14,835 nt of DNA from an uncultured Oscillospiraceae bacterium (lineage in GTDB: Bacteria; Bacillota; Clostridia; Oscillospirales; Ruminococcaceae): the NCBI GenBank assembly GCA_934481355.1, contig CAKSPH010000041.1:1-14835 (forward strand), read 5' to 3'. The notes under the pieces are model-generated. The model was not told where the DNA came from. It saw nothing but the letters and a program-made list of their open reading frames with translations, and did not search any database. The position numbers were made by a program, and so were the translations under genes. Position 1 is the stretch's first letter; every line of letters begins with the position of its first letter. Below are positions 1 to 6,939 of this stretch, one piece after another.

Positions 1-234
1 CGAAAACATTTTAATTAAAAGGCTCCAAACAGCAGACATCAACGATTAAAACCTACAAAAAATGGAGCCGCTTTTCCCCAGTTCCGTGCGAAAACATTTT
101 AATTAAAAGGCTCCAAACAGCAGACATCAACGATTAAAACCTACAAAAAATGGAGCCGCTTTTCCTCAGTTCCGTGCGAAAACATTTTAATTAAAAGGCT
201 CCAAACAGCAGACATCAACAAATAAAATCTACAT
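1..234. repeat. 88-bp tandem repeat array, about 2.6 copies, running off the left edge
   Basis: Units begin at 1, 89 and 177. Units 1 and 2 differ at about one base (a C/T change near the end of the unit). Unit 3 is identical through 219 and then decays by about 234. Each unit contains the 12-bp perfect palindrome TTTTAATTAAAA (9-20, 97-108, 185-196). Units 1 and 2 also contain a GGCTCCA/TGGAGCC dyad (21-27 with 63-69; 109-115 with 151-157) around a 35-nt A-rich loop, followed by GCTTTT. The third copy has lost the right arm. The array may extend upstream of the window. There is no ORF, and no variable spacer as in CRISPR. Function unknown; a structured leader or a chain of weak terminators before the following operon are both possible. 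Confidence 0.9.
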
Positions 235-294
235 AGAAGCCCACCGCAGGCGCAAAAAAATGCAACCTTTTTCCCACAAATCAAGTTTTAATAA

Positions 295-650
<356 letters not shown>

Positions 651-651
<1 letters not shown>

Positions 652-1709
652 TGGCTAAGGAGACTTTCACTCTCACGCCGGAGACCCGGCTCAGCGCCGA
701 GCTCAAAGCCGGGAAGCTCCGCAGGGCGTATTTTCTGTACGGCGAGGAGGTTTTCCTCACCGGGATGTACGCCGGGATGATATCGAAGCTCGCCGGGGCG
801 GAAACCGGCGACGGGCTGAACCTGCTGAAAATGCGCGGCGCTCCGGACATGGACGTGCTTTCCGATTTCGCGGAGAGTATGCCGTTCTTCTCGGAGTGCA
901 AGTGCGTCCGCATAACCGATATCGACGCGGAAGCCCTCGACAACGACCAGTCCAAGCGGCTCATTTCGCTGATAGAGCAGCTTCCGGACACCACCGTGCT
1001 AGTCATAGCCATGACCGGCGTGGAGGTGGACGACAAGAAGCCCAGGGCTAAGACCAAGAAGCTGATTCAGACCATCGAGAAGTGCGGCGCGGTCTGCCGA
1101 TTCTCGTTCCTGCCGGTGGAAAAGACCGCCGCGATGGCGGCAAAGAAAGCCGCAAAGAGCGGCTGCACCCTCTCGCCGGAGAACGCGCGGCACCTTTCGG
1201 AGCTGTGCGGCAGGAGCCTCACGCTGATACAGAACGAGGTCGAGAAGCTGTGCAGCTTCCGGCAGAGCGGCGAAATTACCCGGGAGTCCATCGACAGGCT
1301 CACGCCGCGCATGATAGACGCCAGCACGTTCGCGCTTGCCGACCTGATTCTGGCGCGTAAGACCGCCGGGGCGCTCCGGCTGATGGACGACCTGTTCACC
1401 CAGCAGACCGACCCGGTGATAATACTGTCCTCGCTGTCGGGGGCGTTCGTGGACTACTACCGGGCGAAGCTTGCGATAAAGGCGGGGAAGCCTCCGCGCA
1501 CGGCTTCGAAGGATTTCCAGTATTTCGGCGGCAGGGCGTACTATTTCGAACAGACGTTCACCCCGGCGCGGCGCGTTTCAGAGGACTACATCAAGACCTG
1601 TCTGGAGGTGCTTTTCCGCACGAATCTTCTGCTTAATTCCTCAAAGGCGGACAGGCAGACCCTGCTTGAACGGGCAGTCATCGAGATGACCGGTGCGAGG
1701 CAGGTATGA
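651..1709 (+). CDS. holA: DNA polymerase III delta subunit (clamp-loader wrench)
   Basis: A 352-residue protein, close to the usual length of bacterial delta. Delta opens the beta sliding clamp within the clamp-loader complex at the replication fork. The N-terminus has the family pattern AYFLYGEEVFL (about residues 26-36), at the place where AAA+ relatives carry a Walker A loop that delta lacks. A helical middle and a C-terminal collar-like domain (from about residue 235, DLILARKTAGALRLMDDLF) follow. The start ATG shares a base with the stop of the HIT gene and there is no good Shine-Dalgarno sequence, so translation is probably coupled. Its stop overlaps the following ATG (ATGA). Delta sequences diverge a lot, so the call rests on overall pattern and length. 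Confidence 0.9.
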
Positions 1710-2317
1710 TACGGATAAAACAGGCAATAATAACGGAGGGCAGGTACGACAAGATACGGCTCTCCAACATCGTGGACGCGGTGATAATCTGCACCAACGG
1801 CTTTTCCATCTACAAGGACAGGGAGAAGCAGGAGCTTATAAAGTCCCTTGCAGCAAAGACCGGGATAATCATTCTGACGGACAGCGACAGCGCGGGATTC
1901 CAGATCCGCTCTTTCCTGCGCAGCATCGTGAAGCAGGGGGAAGTGCTCAACGCCGTCACCCCGGATATCTACGGCAAGGAGCGCCGCAAGGCTCAGCCCT
2001 CGAAGCAGGGGAAGCTCGGCGTTGAGGGCATACCGGACGAGCTCATCATTGAGGCGCTGAAGCGCGCCGGGGCGGAGATAAACGGGGAACCTGCGGGCTC
2101 CCGCGGGGAGCCGCTGACCCGCGCCGACTTAATGGAGCTGGGGCTCATCGGCGGGGAAAATTCCGCAGAAATGCGGCGGGAATTACAGCGGCGGCTGGGG
2201 CTTCCGGAGCTCCTTTCAGTGAAGCTCCTGCTTGACGCCGCCAACAGGATGTTCTCCCGGGAGGAGTTCGTCAAAGCCGCCGAGGAATGCGGAAGCAACC
2301 GTCGAAAAATCCCCTAA
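1706..2317 (+). CDS. rnmV: Ribonuclease M5 (5S rRNA maturase)
   Basis: A 203-residue protein with an N-terminal TOPRIM domain: the conserved Glu is E11 (ITEGRYD) and the acidic pair is D59/D61 (TDSDSAG), as in primase/topoisomerase-type metal sites. The KLGVEGIPDELI segment and the C-terminal part (TRADLMELGLIGG, then RRELQRRLGLP and FSREEFVKAAEE) match the RNase M5 C-terminal domain. In Bacillus subtilis this enzyme cleaves 5S rRNA precursor on a complex with ribosomal protein L18. The gene overlaps holA by 4 nt. In many Firmicutes rnmV sits beside rsmA/ksgA; here it is linked to holA instead and no rsmA is in the window. The stop codon lies in the loop of a small CCCC-TAAA-GGGG hairpin. Confidence 0.92.
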   Translation: MIRIKQAIITEGRYDKIRLSNIVDAVIICTNGFSIYKDREKQELIKSLAAKTGIIILTDSDSAGFQIRSFLRSIVKQGEVLNAVTPDIYGKERRKAQPSKQGKLGVEGIPDELIIEALKRAGAEINGEPAGSRGEPLTRADLMELGLIGGENSAEMRRELQRRLGLPELLSVKLLLDAANRMFSREEFVKAAEECGSNRRKIP

Positions 2318-2327
2318 AGGGGCTTTT
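2306..2327 (+). terminator. Possible weak terminator overlapping the rnmV stop
   Basis: CCCC (2311-2314) and GGGG (2319-2322) enclose TAAA, with an A-run before and CTTTT after. The orientation suits a Rho-independent terminator of the holA/rnmV operon, but the GC stem is only 4 bp and the T-tract is short. Confidence 0.4.
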
Positions 2328-2336
2328 CCGCCGAAC

Positions 2337-2394
2337 ATCACAGCTGCGCGCACTCAATGGCGGCATAGCCGCCATTTCGCACTCTTGCTGTGAT
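2337..2394. repeat. Two-tier palindromic hairpin in the rnmV-MBOAT intergenic region
   Basis: The outer arms ATCACAGC (2337-2344) and GCTGTGAT (2387-2394) are perfect 8-bp complements. Inside, AATGGCGGC (2356-2364) and GCCGCCATT (2368-2376) form a perfect 9-bp stem with a 3-nt loop. The internal loop between the tiers carries CGCACTC on both sides. No T-tract follows, so it is not a standard terminator. It resembles a palindromic intergenic repeat, though no second copy is seen in this window. Confidence 0.7.
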
Positions 2395-2400
2395 AGAAGT

Positions 2401-2433
2401 ATTTTTTGCCCCGGCAGAGCTGGGGCAAAAAAT
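2401..2433. repeat. 12-bp perfect inverted repeat with T-run in the 5' arm
   Basis: ATTTTTTGCCCC (2401-2412) pairs with GGGGCAAAAAAT (2422-2433) around a 9-nt loop. On either strand the T-run lies before the stem and the A-run after it, the reverse of an intrinsic terminator. It may still protect the 3' end of the upstream transcript or be part of a composite repeat with its neighbours. Confidence 0.7.
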
Positions 2434-2457
2434 GGATTAAAAAATCCGCTTCGCGGA
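2434..2457. other. Two mutually exclusive short hairpins before the MBOAT gene
   Basis: GGATT (2434-2438) can pair with AATCC (2443-2447). TCCGC (2445-2449) can pair with GCGGA (2453-2457). The two stems share bases 2445-2447, so only one can form at a time. This lies 36-60 nt before the MBOAT start. An attenuator-like role is possible but unsupported. Confidence 0.35.
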
Positions 2458-2493
2458 ATATTAATACAGGAATAATACGACAGGGGAGAGTAT

Positions 2494-3924
2494 ATGGTTT
2501 TTTCCAGTCTGACTTTTTTGTTTGCGTTTCTGCCGATAACGCTGATATTATACTACCTCGTGCCGAAGAAAGCGAAGAACGTTGTCATACTCGTCAGCGG
2601 ACTTGTTTTCTACGCATGGGGCGAGCCCATCTACGTGCTGGTGATGATACTTTCAACGTTCATCGACTACACGGCGGGGCGGGTCATTCACGCGAATGAC
2701 AATAAGCCGAAAGTCCGCACGGCGGCGCTCATCGTGTCGCTGTGCATGAACATCGGGCTTCTGGGGACGTTCAAGTACCTCGGGTTCATCATCGAGTCGC
2801 TTAACGCGGCTTTCGGGCTTGCGATACCCAACCCGAACCTGCCGCTTCCTATCGGTATAAGCTTCTTCACGTTCCAGTCCATGAGCTACACCATCGACCT
2901 CTACCGCCGCCAGATAAAGGTGCAGAAGAACCCTGCGAGCTTCATGGCGTTCGTTACGCTGTTCCCGCAGATAGTGGCGGGCCCCATAGTGCGCTATGAG
3001 GATATCCAGAACGAGATAGACGAGCGCACCATCACCGAAAAGATGGTCGGCGACGGAATATCGCGGTTCATCGTTGGCCTGGGCAAGAAAGTGCTCATCG
3101 CGAACAACATCGGTCTGCTGTGGACGGAGATAAAGGCGCTGGATTACGGAAGCCTGTCCGCGGTGACGGCATGGCTCGGTATCCTTGCTTTCACGTTCCA
3201 GATATACTTTGATTTCAGCGGATATTCGGATATGGCTATCGGACTCGGAAAGATGATGGGATTCACCTTCCCGGAGAATTTCAACTATCCGTATATGAGC
3301 CACAGCGTTTCGGAGTTCTGGCGGCGCTGGCACATCACCCTGGGCGACTGGTTCAAGAGCTACATCTACTTCCCGATGGGCGGAAGCCGCAAGGGGCTCC
3401 CACGCACGATAATCAACCTGCTGGTGGTGTGGACGATAACCGGTATCTGGCACGGCGCAAGCTGGAACTTCATGCTGTGGGGAACCTATTTCGGTATACT
3501 CATAGTTATAGAGCGGCTGTTCCTCGGGAAAGTGCTGGAGAAGATACCCGCGTTCTTCAGCTGGCTGTACACCTTTGTTATGGTGGTGTTCGGCTGGGTG
3601 CTGTTCGACGCAGTGGCTCCGGGCACGGTGGGCTTCGGGGACGTGTTCTCGCAGGTGTGGACGTATATCTCGGCGATGTTCGGCGGCAACGGAGTGTTCA
3701 TGGACAACGCCGCGACCAACTACATCGTGAATTACGGGCTTATATTCGCGATATGCATTTTCGGCAGCTCCGACGTGCTCAGGACCATCACGGAGTATAT
3801 CCGCAAAAAGGCTCCGGTATGGGTGCAGTACGGATTCCCGGTGGTGAACACGGTCATAATGCTGGCTTCCATCGCGTACCTTTCCACCGCGACCTACAAT
3901 CCGTTCCTGTACTTTAACTTCTAA
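2494..3924 (+). CDS. MBOAT-family O-acyltransferase (AlgI/DltB/PatA-like)
   Basis: A 476-residue polytopic membrane protein, within the usual range for bacterial MBOAT enzymes. It carries the AlgI-type signatures: FFTFQSMSYTIDLYR (about 124-138), FDFSGYSDMAIGLGKMMGF (about 239-257), EFWRRWHITLGDWFKSYIYFP (about 274-294, His280) and TGIWHGASWNFMLWG (about 316-330). His320 is the family's invariant catalytic histidine. Related proteins pass acetyl groups across the membrane to partners that acetylate polysaccharide or peptidoglycan (AlgI with AlgJ/AlgX, PatA with PatB). The start is supported by AGGGGAG at 2482-2488. The partner gene follows 12 nt downstream. The exact acceptor polymer cannot be read from the sequence. 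D-alanylation (DltB) is less likely because no dltA, dltC or dltD is nearby. Confidence 0.93.
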   Translation: MVFSSLTFLFAFLPITLILYYLVPKKAKNVVILVSGLVFYAWGEPIYVLVMILSTFIDYTAGRVIHANDNKPKVRTAALIVSLCMNIGLLGTFKYLGFIIESLNAAFGLAIPNPNLPLPIGISFFTFQSMSYTIDLYRRQIKVQKNPASFMAFVTLFPQIVAGPIVRYEDIQNEIDERTITEKMVGDGISRFIVGLGKKVLIANNIGLLWTEIKALDYGSLSAVTAWLGILAFTFQIYFDFSGYSDMAIGLGKMMGFTFPENFNYPYMSHSVSEFWRRWHITLGDWFKSYIYFPMGGSRKGLPRTIINLLVVWTITGIWHGASWNFMLWGTYFGILIVIERLFLGKVLEKIPAFFSWLYTFVMVVFGWVLFDAVAPGTVGFGDVFSQVWTYISAMFGGNGVFMDNAATNYIVNYGLIFAICIFGSSDVLRTITEYIRKKAPVWVQYGFPVVNTVIMLASIAYLSTATYNPFLYFNF

Positions 3925-3936
3925 GGGGGGAGAACA

Positions 3937-5169
3937 ATGGCAGACGAAAAGAAGAAGCCGGGCTTCAGAATGACCCCGGCGAAGCTGATGATAGCGCTGT
4001 TCTCCGTGGTAACGCTGTCGATACCGATAGCCACCGCAGTCCTCCCGAAGCAGGAGCGCAGCGAGAACGAGAACCGCACCCTTGCGAAGTTCCCCGACCT
4101 CATCAACCACGCGAAGATGGACAAGGCGGAGAACCTCGCGGACGTGATAGAGGCTGTCCGCTGGGACTTCATCACCACCCGCACCGAGGACAGCTGGATG
4201 GACAAGGTGGAGACGTATTTCTCCGACCATCTGGCAGGACGCGAGGAATGGGTGCGCGCGAAGAACGAGATGGAGACCCTGGCGGGAAAGAAAGAGATAA
4301 ACGGCGTTTACACCCTGGACAACCAGATGATACAGGTGTTCAGGGAGTACGACGAGGAAACTGTGAACGCCAGCCTGAACGCGATGAACCGCTTCGCGGA
4401 GGCTCACCCGGATATGCAGTGCAGCCTGATGCTTGCGCCGACCGCGCAGGAGATATTCAGCGCGAAAATGCCGTCCTACGGCGGGTACCTCAGCGAAAGG
4501 ACGTTCATAGACGACTGCTACAAGAAGATGCGCGGGATAACCACGATAGACAGCCTGAGCTTCCTGAACGGGCATTCATCGGACTATGTGTTCTACCGCA
4601 CAGACCACCACTGGACGAGCCTCGGGGCGTACTACGCGTACTGCGCGGCGGCAAAGACCCTGGGTTACAGCGCGTACAGCCTTGACAGCTTCAACATCGA
4701 AACGGCGAGCAGTTCCTTCCGGGGGACGCTGTATTCCAAGACACTGGACAACTCCATCACCCCGGACAGCATAGACTACTACCACCTTGCCTCCGGTGAG
4801 CCAAAGGTGAAGATGACGGTGTTCGACGGCAGCAAGACCACGGAATACGACAGCTTGTACGTCCGCAGCTACCTTGACGTGAAGGACAAGTACTCCAGCT
4901 TCACGGGAAGCAACTCGCCGATAGTCACCATCGAAACGGACGTTGACAACGGCAGGAACCTCCTGCTGGTAAAGGACAGCTACGCGCACAGCCTTGTGCC
5001 GTTCCTCTCGAAGCATTACAGCAGGATAACCATGGTGGATATGCGGTACATCAACACGGACCTTAACCGCTTCATCGACCTCAGCGAGTATCAGCAGACG
5101 ATGTTCATGTTCAACGCGGTAACGTTCAGCTCGGACAAGGATCTGAAAAAAATCGTGCTTACCAAGTGA
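3937..5169 (+). CDS. DHHW-family / AlgJ-AlgX-like extracytoplasmic O-acetylation protein
   Basis: A 410-residue protein with a short basic N-terminus and one membrane segment at about residues 16-35, likely leaving the rest outside the cell. The motif DHHW (223-226, in YRTDHHWTSLGAYYAY) and the later KDSYAHS (346-352, Ser348) match the SGNH-like AlgJ/AlgX group, where Asp-His and a downstream Ser make up the acetyltransfer site. The RSENENRTLAKFP stretch after the membrane segment is also typical of these proteins. It has a strong AAGGGGGG ribosome binding site, is separated from the MBOAT gene by 12 nt and is followed by a strong terminator, so the two form a closed two-gene unit. The MBOAT protein likely supplies acetyl groups and this protein transfers them to an exported glycan. 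The glycan is unknown. Confidence 0.88.
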   Translation: MADEKKKPGFRMTPAKLMIALFSVVTLSIPIATAVLPKQERSENENRTLAKFPDLINHAKMDKAENLADVIEAVRWDFITTRTEDSWMDKVETYFSDHLAGREEWVRAKNEMETLAGKKEINGVYTLDNQMIQVFREYDEETVNASLNAMNRFAEAHPDMQCSLMLAPTAQEIFSAKMPSYGGYLSERTFIDDCYKKMRGITTIDSLSFLNGHSSDYVFYRTDHHWTSLGAYYAYCAAAKTLGYSAYSLDSFNIETASSSFRGTLYSKTLDNSITPDSIDYYHLASGEPKVKMTVFDGSKTTEYDSLYVRSYLDVKDKYSSFTGSNSPIVTIETDVDNGRNLLLVKDSYAHSLVPFLSKHYSRITMVDMRYINTDLNRFIDLSEYQQTMFMFNAVTFSSDKDLKKIVLTK

Positions 5170-5174
5170 ATGAG

Positions 5175-5206
5175 CAAAGGGAGAGCGGAAAGGCTCTCCC
5201 TTTGTT
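5175..5206. terminator. Bidirectional intrinsic terminator between convergent genes
   Basis: CAAAGGGAGAGC (5175-5186) and GCTCTCCCTTTG (5193-5204) form a perfect 12-bp stem with a 6-nt loop. It lies just past the DHHW stop and just past the stop of the opposing glycosyltransferase gene (5212), so it probably ends both transcripts. The stem core is shared with the hairpins at 6886-6905 and 13574-13597. Confidence 0.85.
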
Positions 5207-5211
5207 ATCGG

Positions 5212-6801
5212 CTATTTTATATCTTCAATATCAAACTTTGAAATGTTCACATAGGTATCGCTCTGATTCCCTGAGCCAAGCAGCGAGTTTTCAGATCTGT
5301 ATATGATTTTATCATCGGGGAGCGGTGAAATCATTGAAAAATCAAGAAAATATACGTTATCAAAATCTTTCAGATCCTGATAAACCTGTTCGCAGTCGAT
5401 ATCTGAACTATCCTTTTCAACTTCGTTTTTTTCAGGTTTCGTTTCAAAGGAGTATGTTACAAAAGAATTGTAGTTGATGGAATAGAAACGATATTCCGGG
5501 AGATAAGCGCTGTATTGTGAGAACAATTCATTTTTTACCACTAAAACAGAACCGGAGGGCAGGTTTTCACGGATATACTCTGCCGCTTTTTTTGACTGGC
5601 TGTAATCTGAAAAGATATCAGAAACGAGTATGAATCCGCCCATAGGCACTGATGAAACGCATACAAAACATATAATCACCATATACCAGTGCTTAAAATT
5701 CAAATCCGCCTGCCTGATTTGTTCCAACGCTTTTTTCAATTTAGGAGATGTTATAGAAGCGACAGGTCTGTGTTGATGAACAACGGGGGTTTCCGTATCC
5801 AGTGCCAGCCAGAATACAAATACAAACATAAATAAGAAGATAAATGCACGGGTTGGTATCATAAACCACATTATCTCAGATATTGTTATAAAAAATGCTG
5901 CAAATACAGTATGAATTATCAGAGAACGTTTGTAGTGTCTTAACAGGATAAGTGCCAGAATCAAACAGATGCTGTAAAGTACCCTGATCAGGTATCTGAT
6001 CGAGTGAAGTGGCAGGTTCCTGTTACCGTCCATAAGTATGCCTTCCATTATATCGGGGAAGCTGTTATATATTTTACTGACAGCATATCCCGGTGAGATG
6101 GTATTGCTGTTTCCGATATTTACAGATTTAAACGATCCAAGCAGCGGAAGCACTAAACAGATGACGCCTGCACCGGCAATCAAAAGCCCGATTATTTTTC
6201 TTGCATTATCTGATGGCTTGGAGGATTTCCATAGCTTAAAAAGATCAATGATCATAAAAATTCCGAGTATTCCCACAAGACCGCACATCATTATGTGCGT
6301 GTTTGCAAGAATGGCTACCAGAATTCCGTATACGACAGGAAACCTGCTCCGGTTTTTATATACTATTGCTAAAAGCACCAGCACTAATACCAGAATACAA
6401 TACACCCTTGATGTAACTGACCAGTAAAATAAAAAACCGCCTGAGAAAAGAATTATTCCCTTTGCTAAGGGTCTGAACGGAGCCTTCCACAACATCAGCC
6501 CGGCTGATATCAGGGTGATGAACCAGCTTATGAACGGCAGAATATCCGCTGAGAATCCAAGCCGTGTGAACGGATACAGCACGAAATGCCAGAGCGGCGG
6601 GTGCCCCTCGTACTGCATCTGGGCGATTATCCCGGGAATATCGTTGTCGCGGGCGATGCACCACGCCTGCGCCTCGTCATACCATATCTCGTGGTTAGCC
6701 GCGCCGATAAACGTCAGCACTGCGTACACCGCGAAAAGGCATATCAGCACGATATTGCCGCGGGACAGGCTGTGTTTTCTGGAGGTGTTTTCTGCGTTCA
6801 T
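5212..6801 (-). CDS. GT-C fold membrane glycosyltransferase (GT39/ArnT-like)
   Basis: A 529-residue protein with many membrane helices (first at about 15-35). The first loop has WYDEAQAW (40-47), whose Asp42-Glu43 pair is the mark of PMT/ArnT-type transferases that use lipid-linked sugars. YEGHPPLW (64-71) follows, also typical. A soluble C-terminal part of about 150 residues would face outside. Acceptor and sugar donor are unknown. The start is supported by AAGGGG at 6810-6815, 8 nt upstream, and a consensus promoter. Base composition is split: the first ~105 codons (6481-6780, about 56% GC by hand count) resemble the neighbours, while sampled downstream lines are about 36% GC with A/T-ending codons. 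The frame is intact across the change. Family is secure, specific function not. Confidence 0.85.
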   Translation of the reverse strand: MNAENTSRKHSLSRGNIVLICLFAVYAVLTFIGAANHEIWYDEAQAWCIARDNDIPGIIAQMQYEGHPPLWHFVLYPFTRLGFSADILPFISWFITLISAGLMLWKAPFRPLAKGIILFSGGFLFYWSVTSRVYCILVLVLVLLAIVYKNRSRFPVVYGILVAILANTHIMMCGLVGILGIFMIIDLFKLWKSSKPSDNARKIIGLLIAGAGVICLVLPLLGSFKSVNIGNSNTISPGYAVSKIYNSFPDIMEGILMDGNRNLPLHSIRYLIRVLYSICLILALILLRHYKRSLIIHTVFAAFFITISEIMWFMIPTRAFIFLFMFVFVFWLALDTETPVVHQHRPVASITSPKLKKALEQIRQADLNFKHWYMVIICFVCVSSVPMGGFILVSDIFSDYSQSKKAAEYIRENLPSGSVLVVKNELFSQYSAYLPEYRFYSINYNSFVTYSFETKPEKNEVEKDSSDIDCEQVYQDLKDFDNVYFLDFSMISPLPDDKIIYRSENSLLGSGNQSDTYVNISKFDIEDIK

Positions 6802-6809
6802 ATAATTAT

Positions 6810-6815
6810 CCCCTT
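6810..6815 (-). promoter_or_regulatory. Ribosome binding site of the GT-C gene
   Basis: AAGGGG on the minus strand, 8 nt before the ATG at 6801-6799. It supports that start. Confidence 0.7.
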
Positions 6816-6847
6816 ATGTCAGGCAAAATATTTAAGACACTTATTAA

Positions 6848-6876
6848 ATTATATCCTATTTGCAAATGTTTGTCAA
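6848..6876 (-). promoter_or_regulatory. Consensus sigma-A promoter of the GT-C gene
   Basis: On the minus strand, TTGACA (6876-6871) and TATAAT (6853-6848) are separated by exactly 17 nt. Both hexamers are perfect. The -35 lies just downstream of the PBP terminator, so the GT-C gene has its own transcript starting near 6841 with a leader of about 40 nt. Confidence 0.88.
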
Positions 6877-6880
6877 TACG

Positions 6881-6909
6881 AAAAAGGAGAGCTTTTCAGC
6901 TCTCCCTTT
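6881..6909 (-). terminator. Intrinsic terminator of the class A PBP gene
   Basis: On the minus strand GGAGAGCT (6905-6898) pairs with AGCTCTCC (6893-6886) around GAAA, followed by TTTTT (6885-6881). It sits 30-60 nt after the PBP stop and has correct terminator polarity. Confidence 0.88.
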
Positions 6910-6939
6910 GTTGTATGCCCCGCAGTGGCTCTGGCATTA

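Noticed and set aside
1..234. Possible CRISPR array
   Set aside because: The 88-bp units are directly contiguous with no unique spacers.
2401..2433. Rho-independent terminator
   Set aside because: The T-run precedes the stem and the A-run follows it on both strands, so an RNA from either direction lacks a U-tail after the hairpin.
2653..4575. A 640-codon open frame on the minus strand, opposite the MBOAT and DHHW genes
   Set aside because: It lies antisense to two clearly recognisable proteins and spans the gap between them. Its product is rich in His, Arg, Val and Glu with no domain, as expected from the complement of GC-rich codons.
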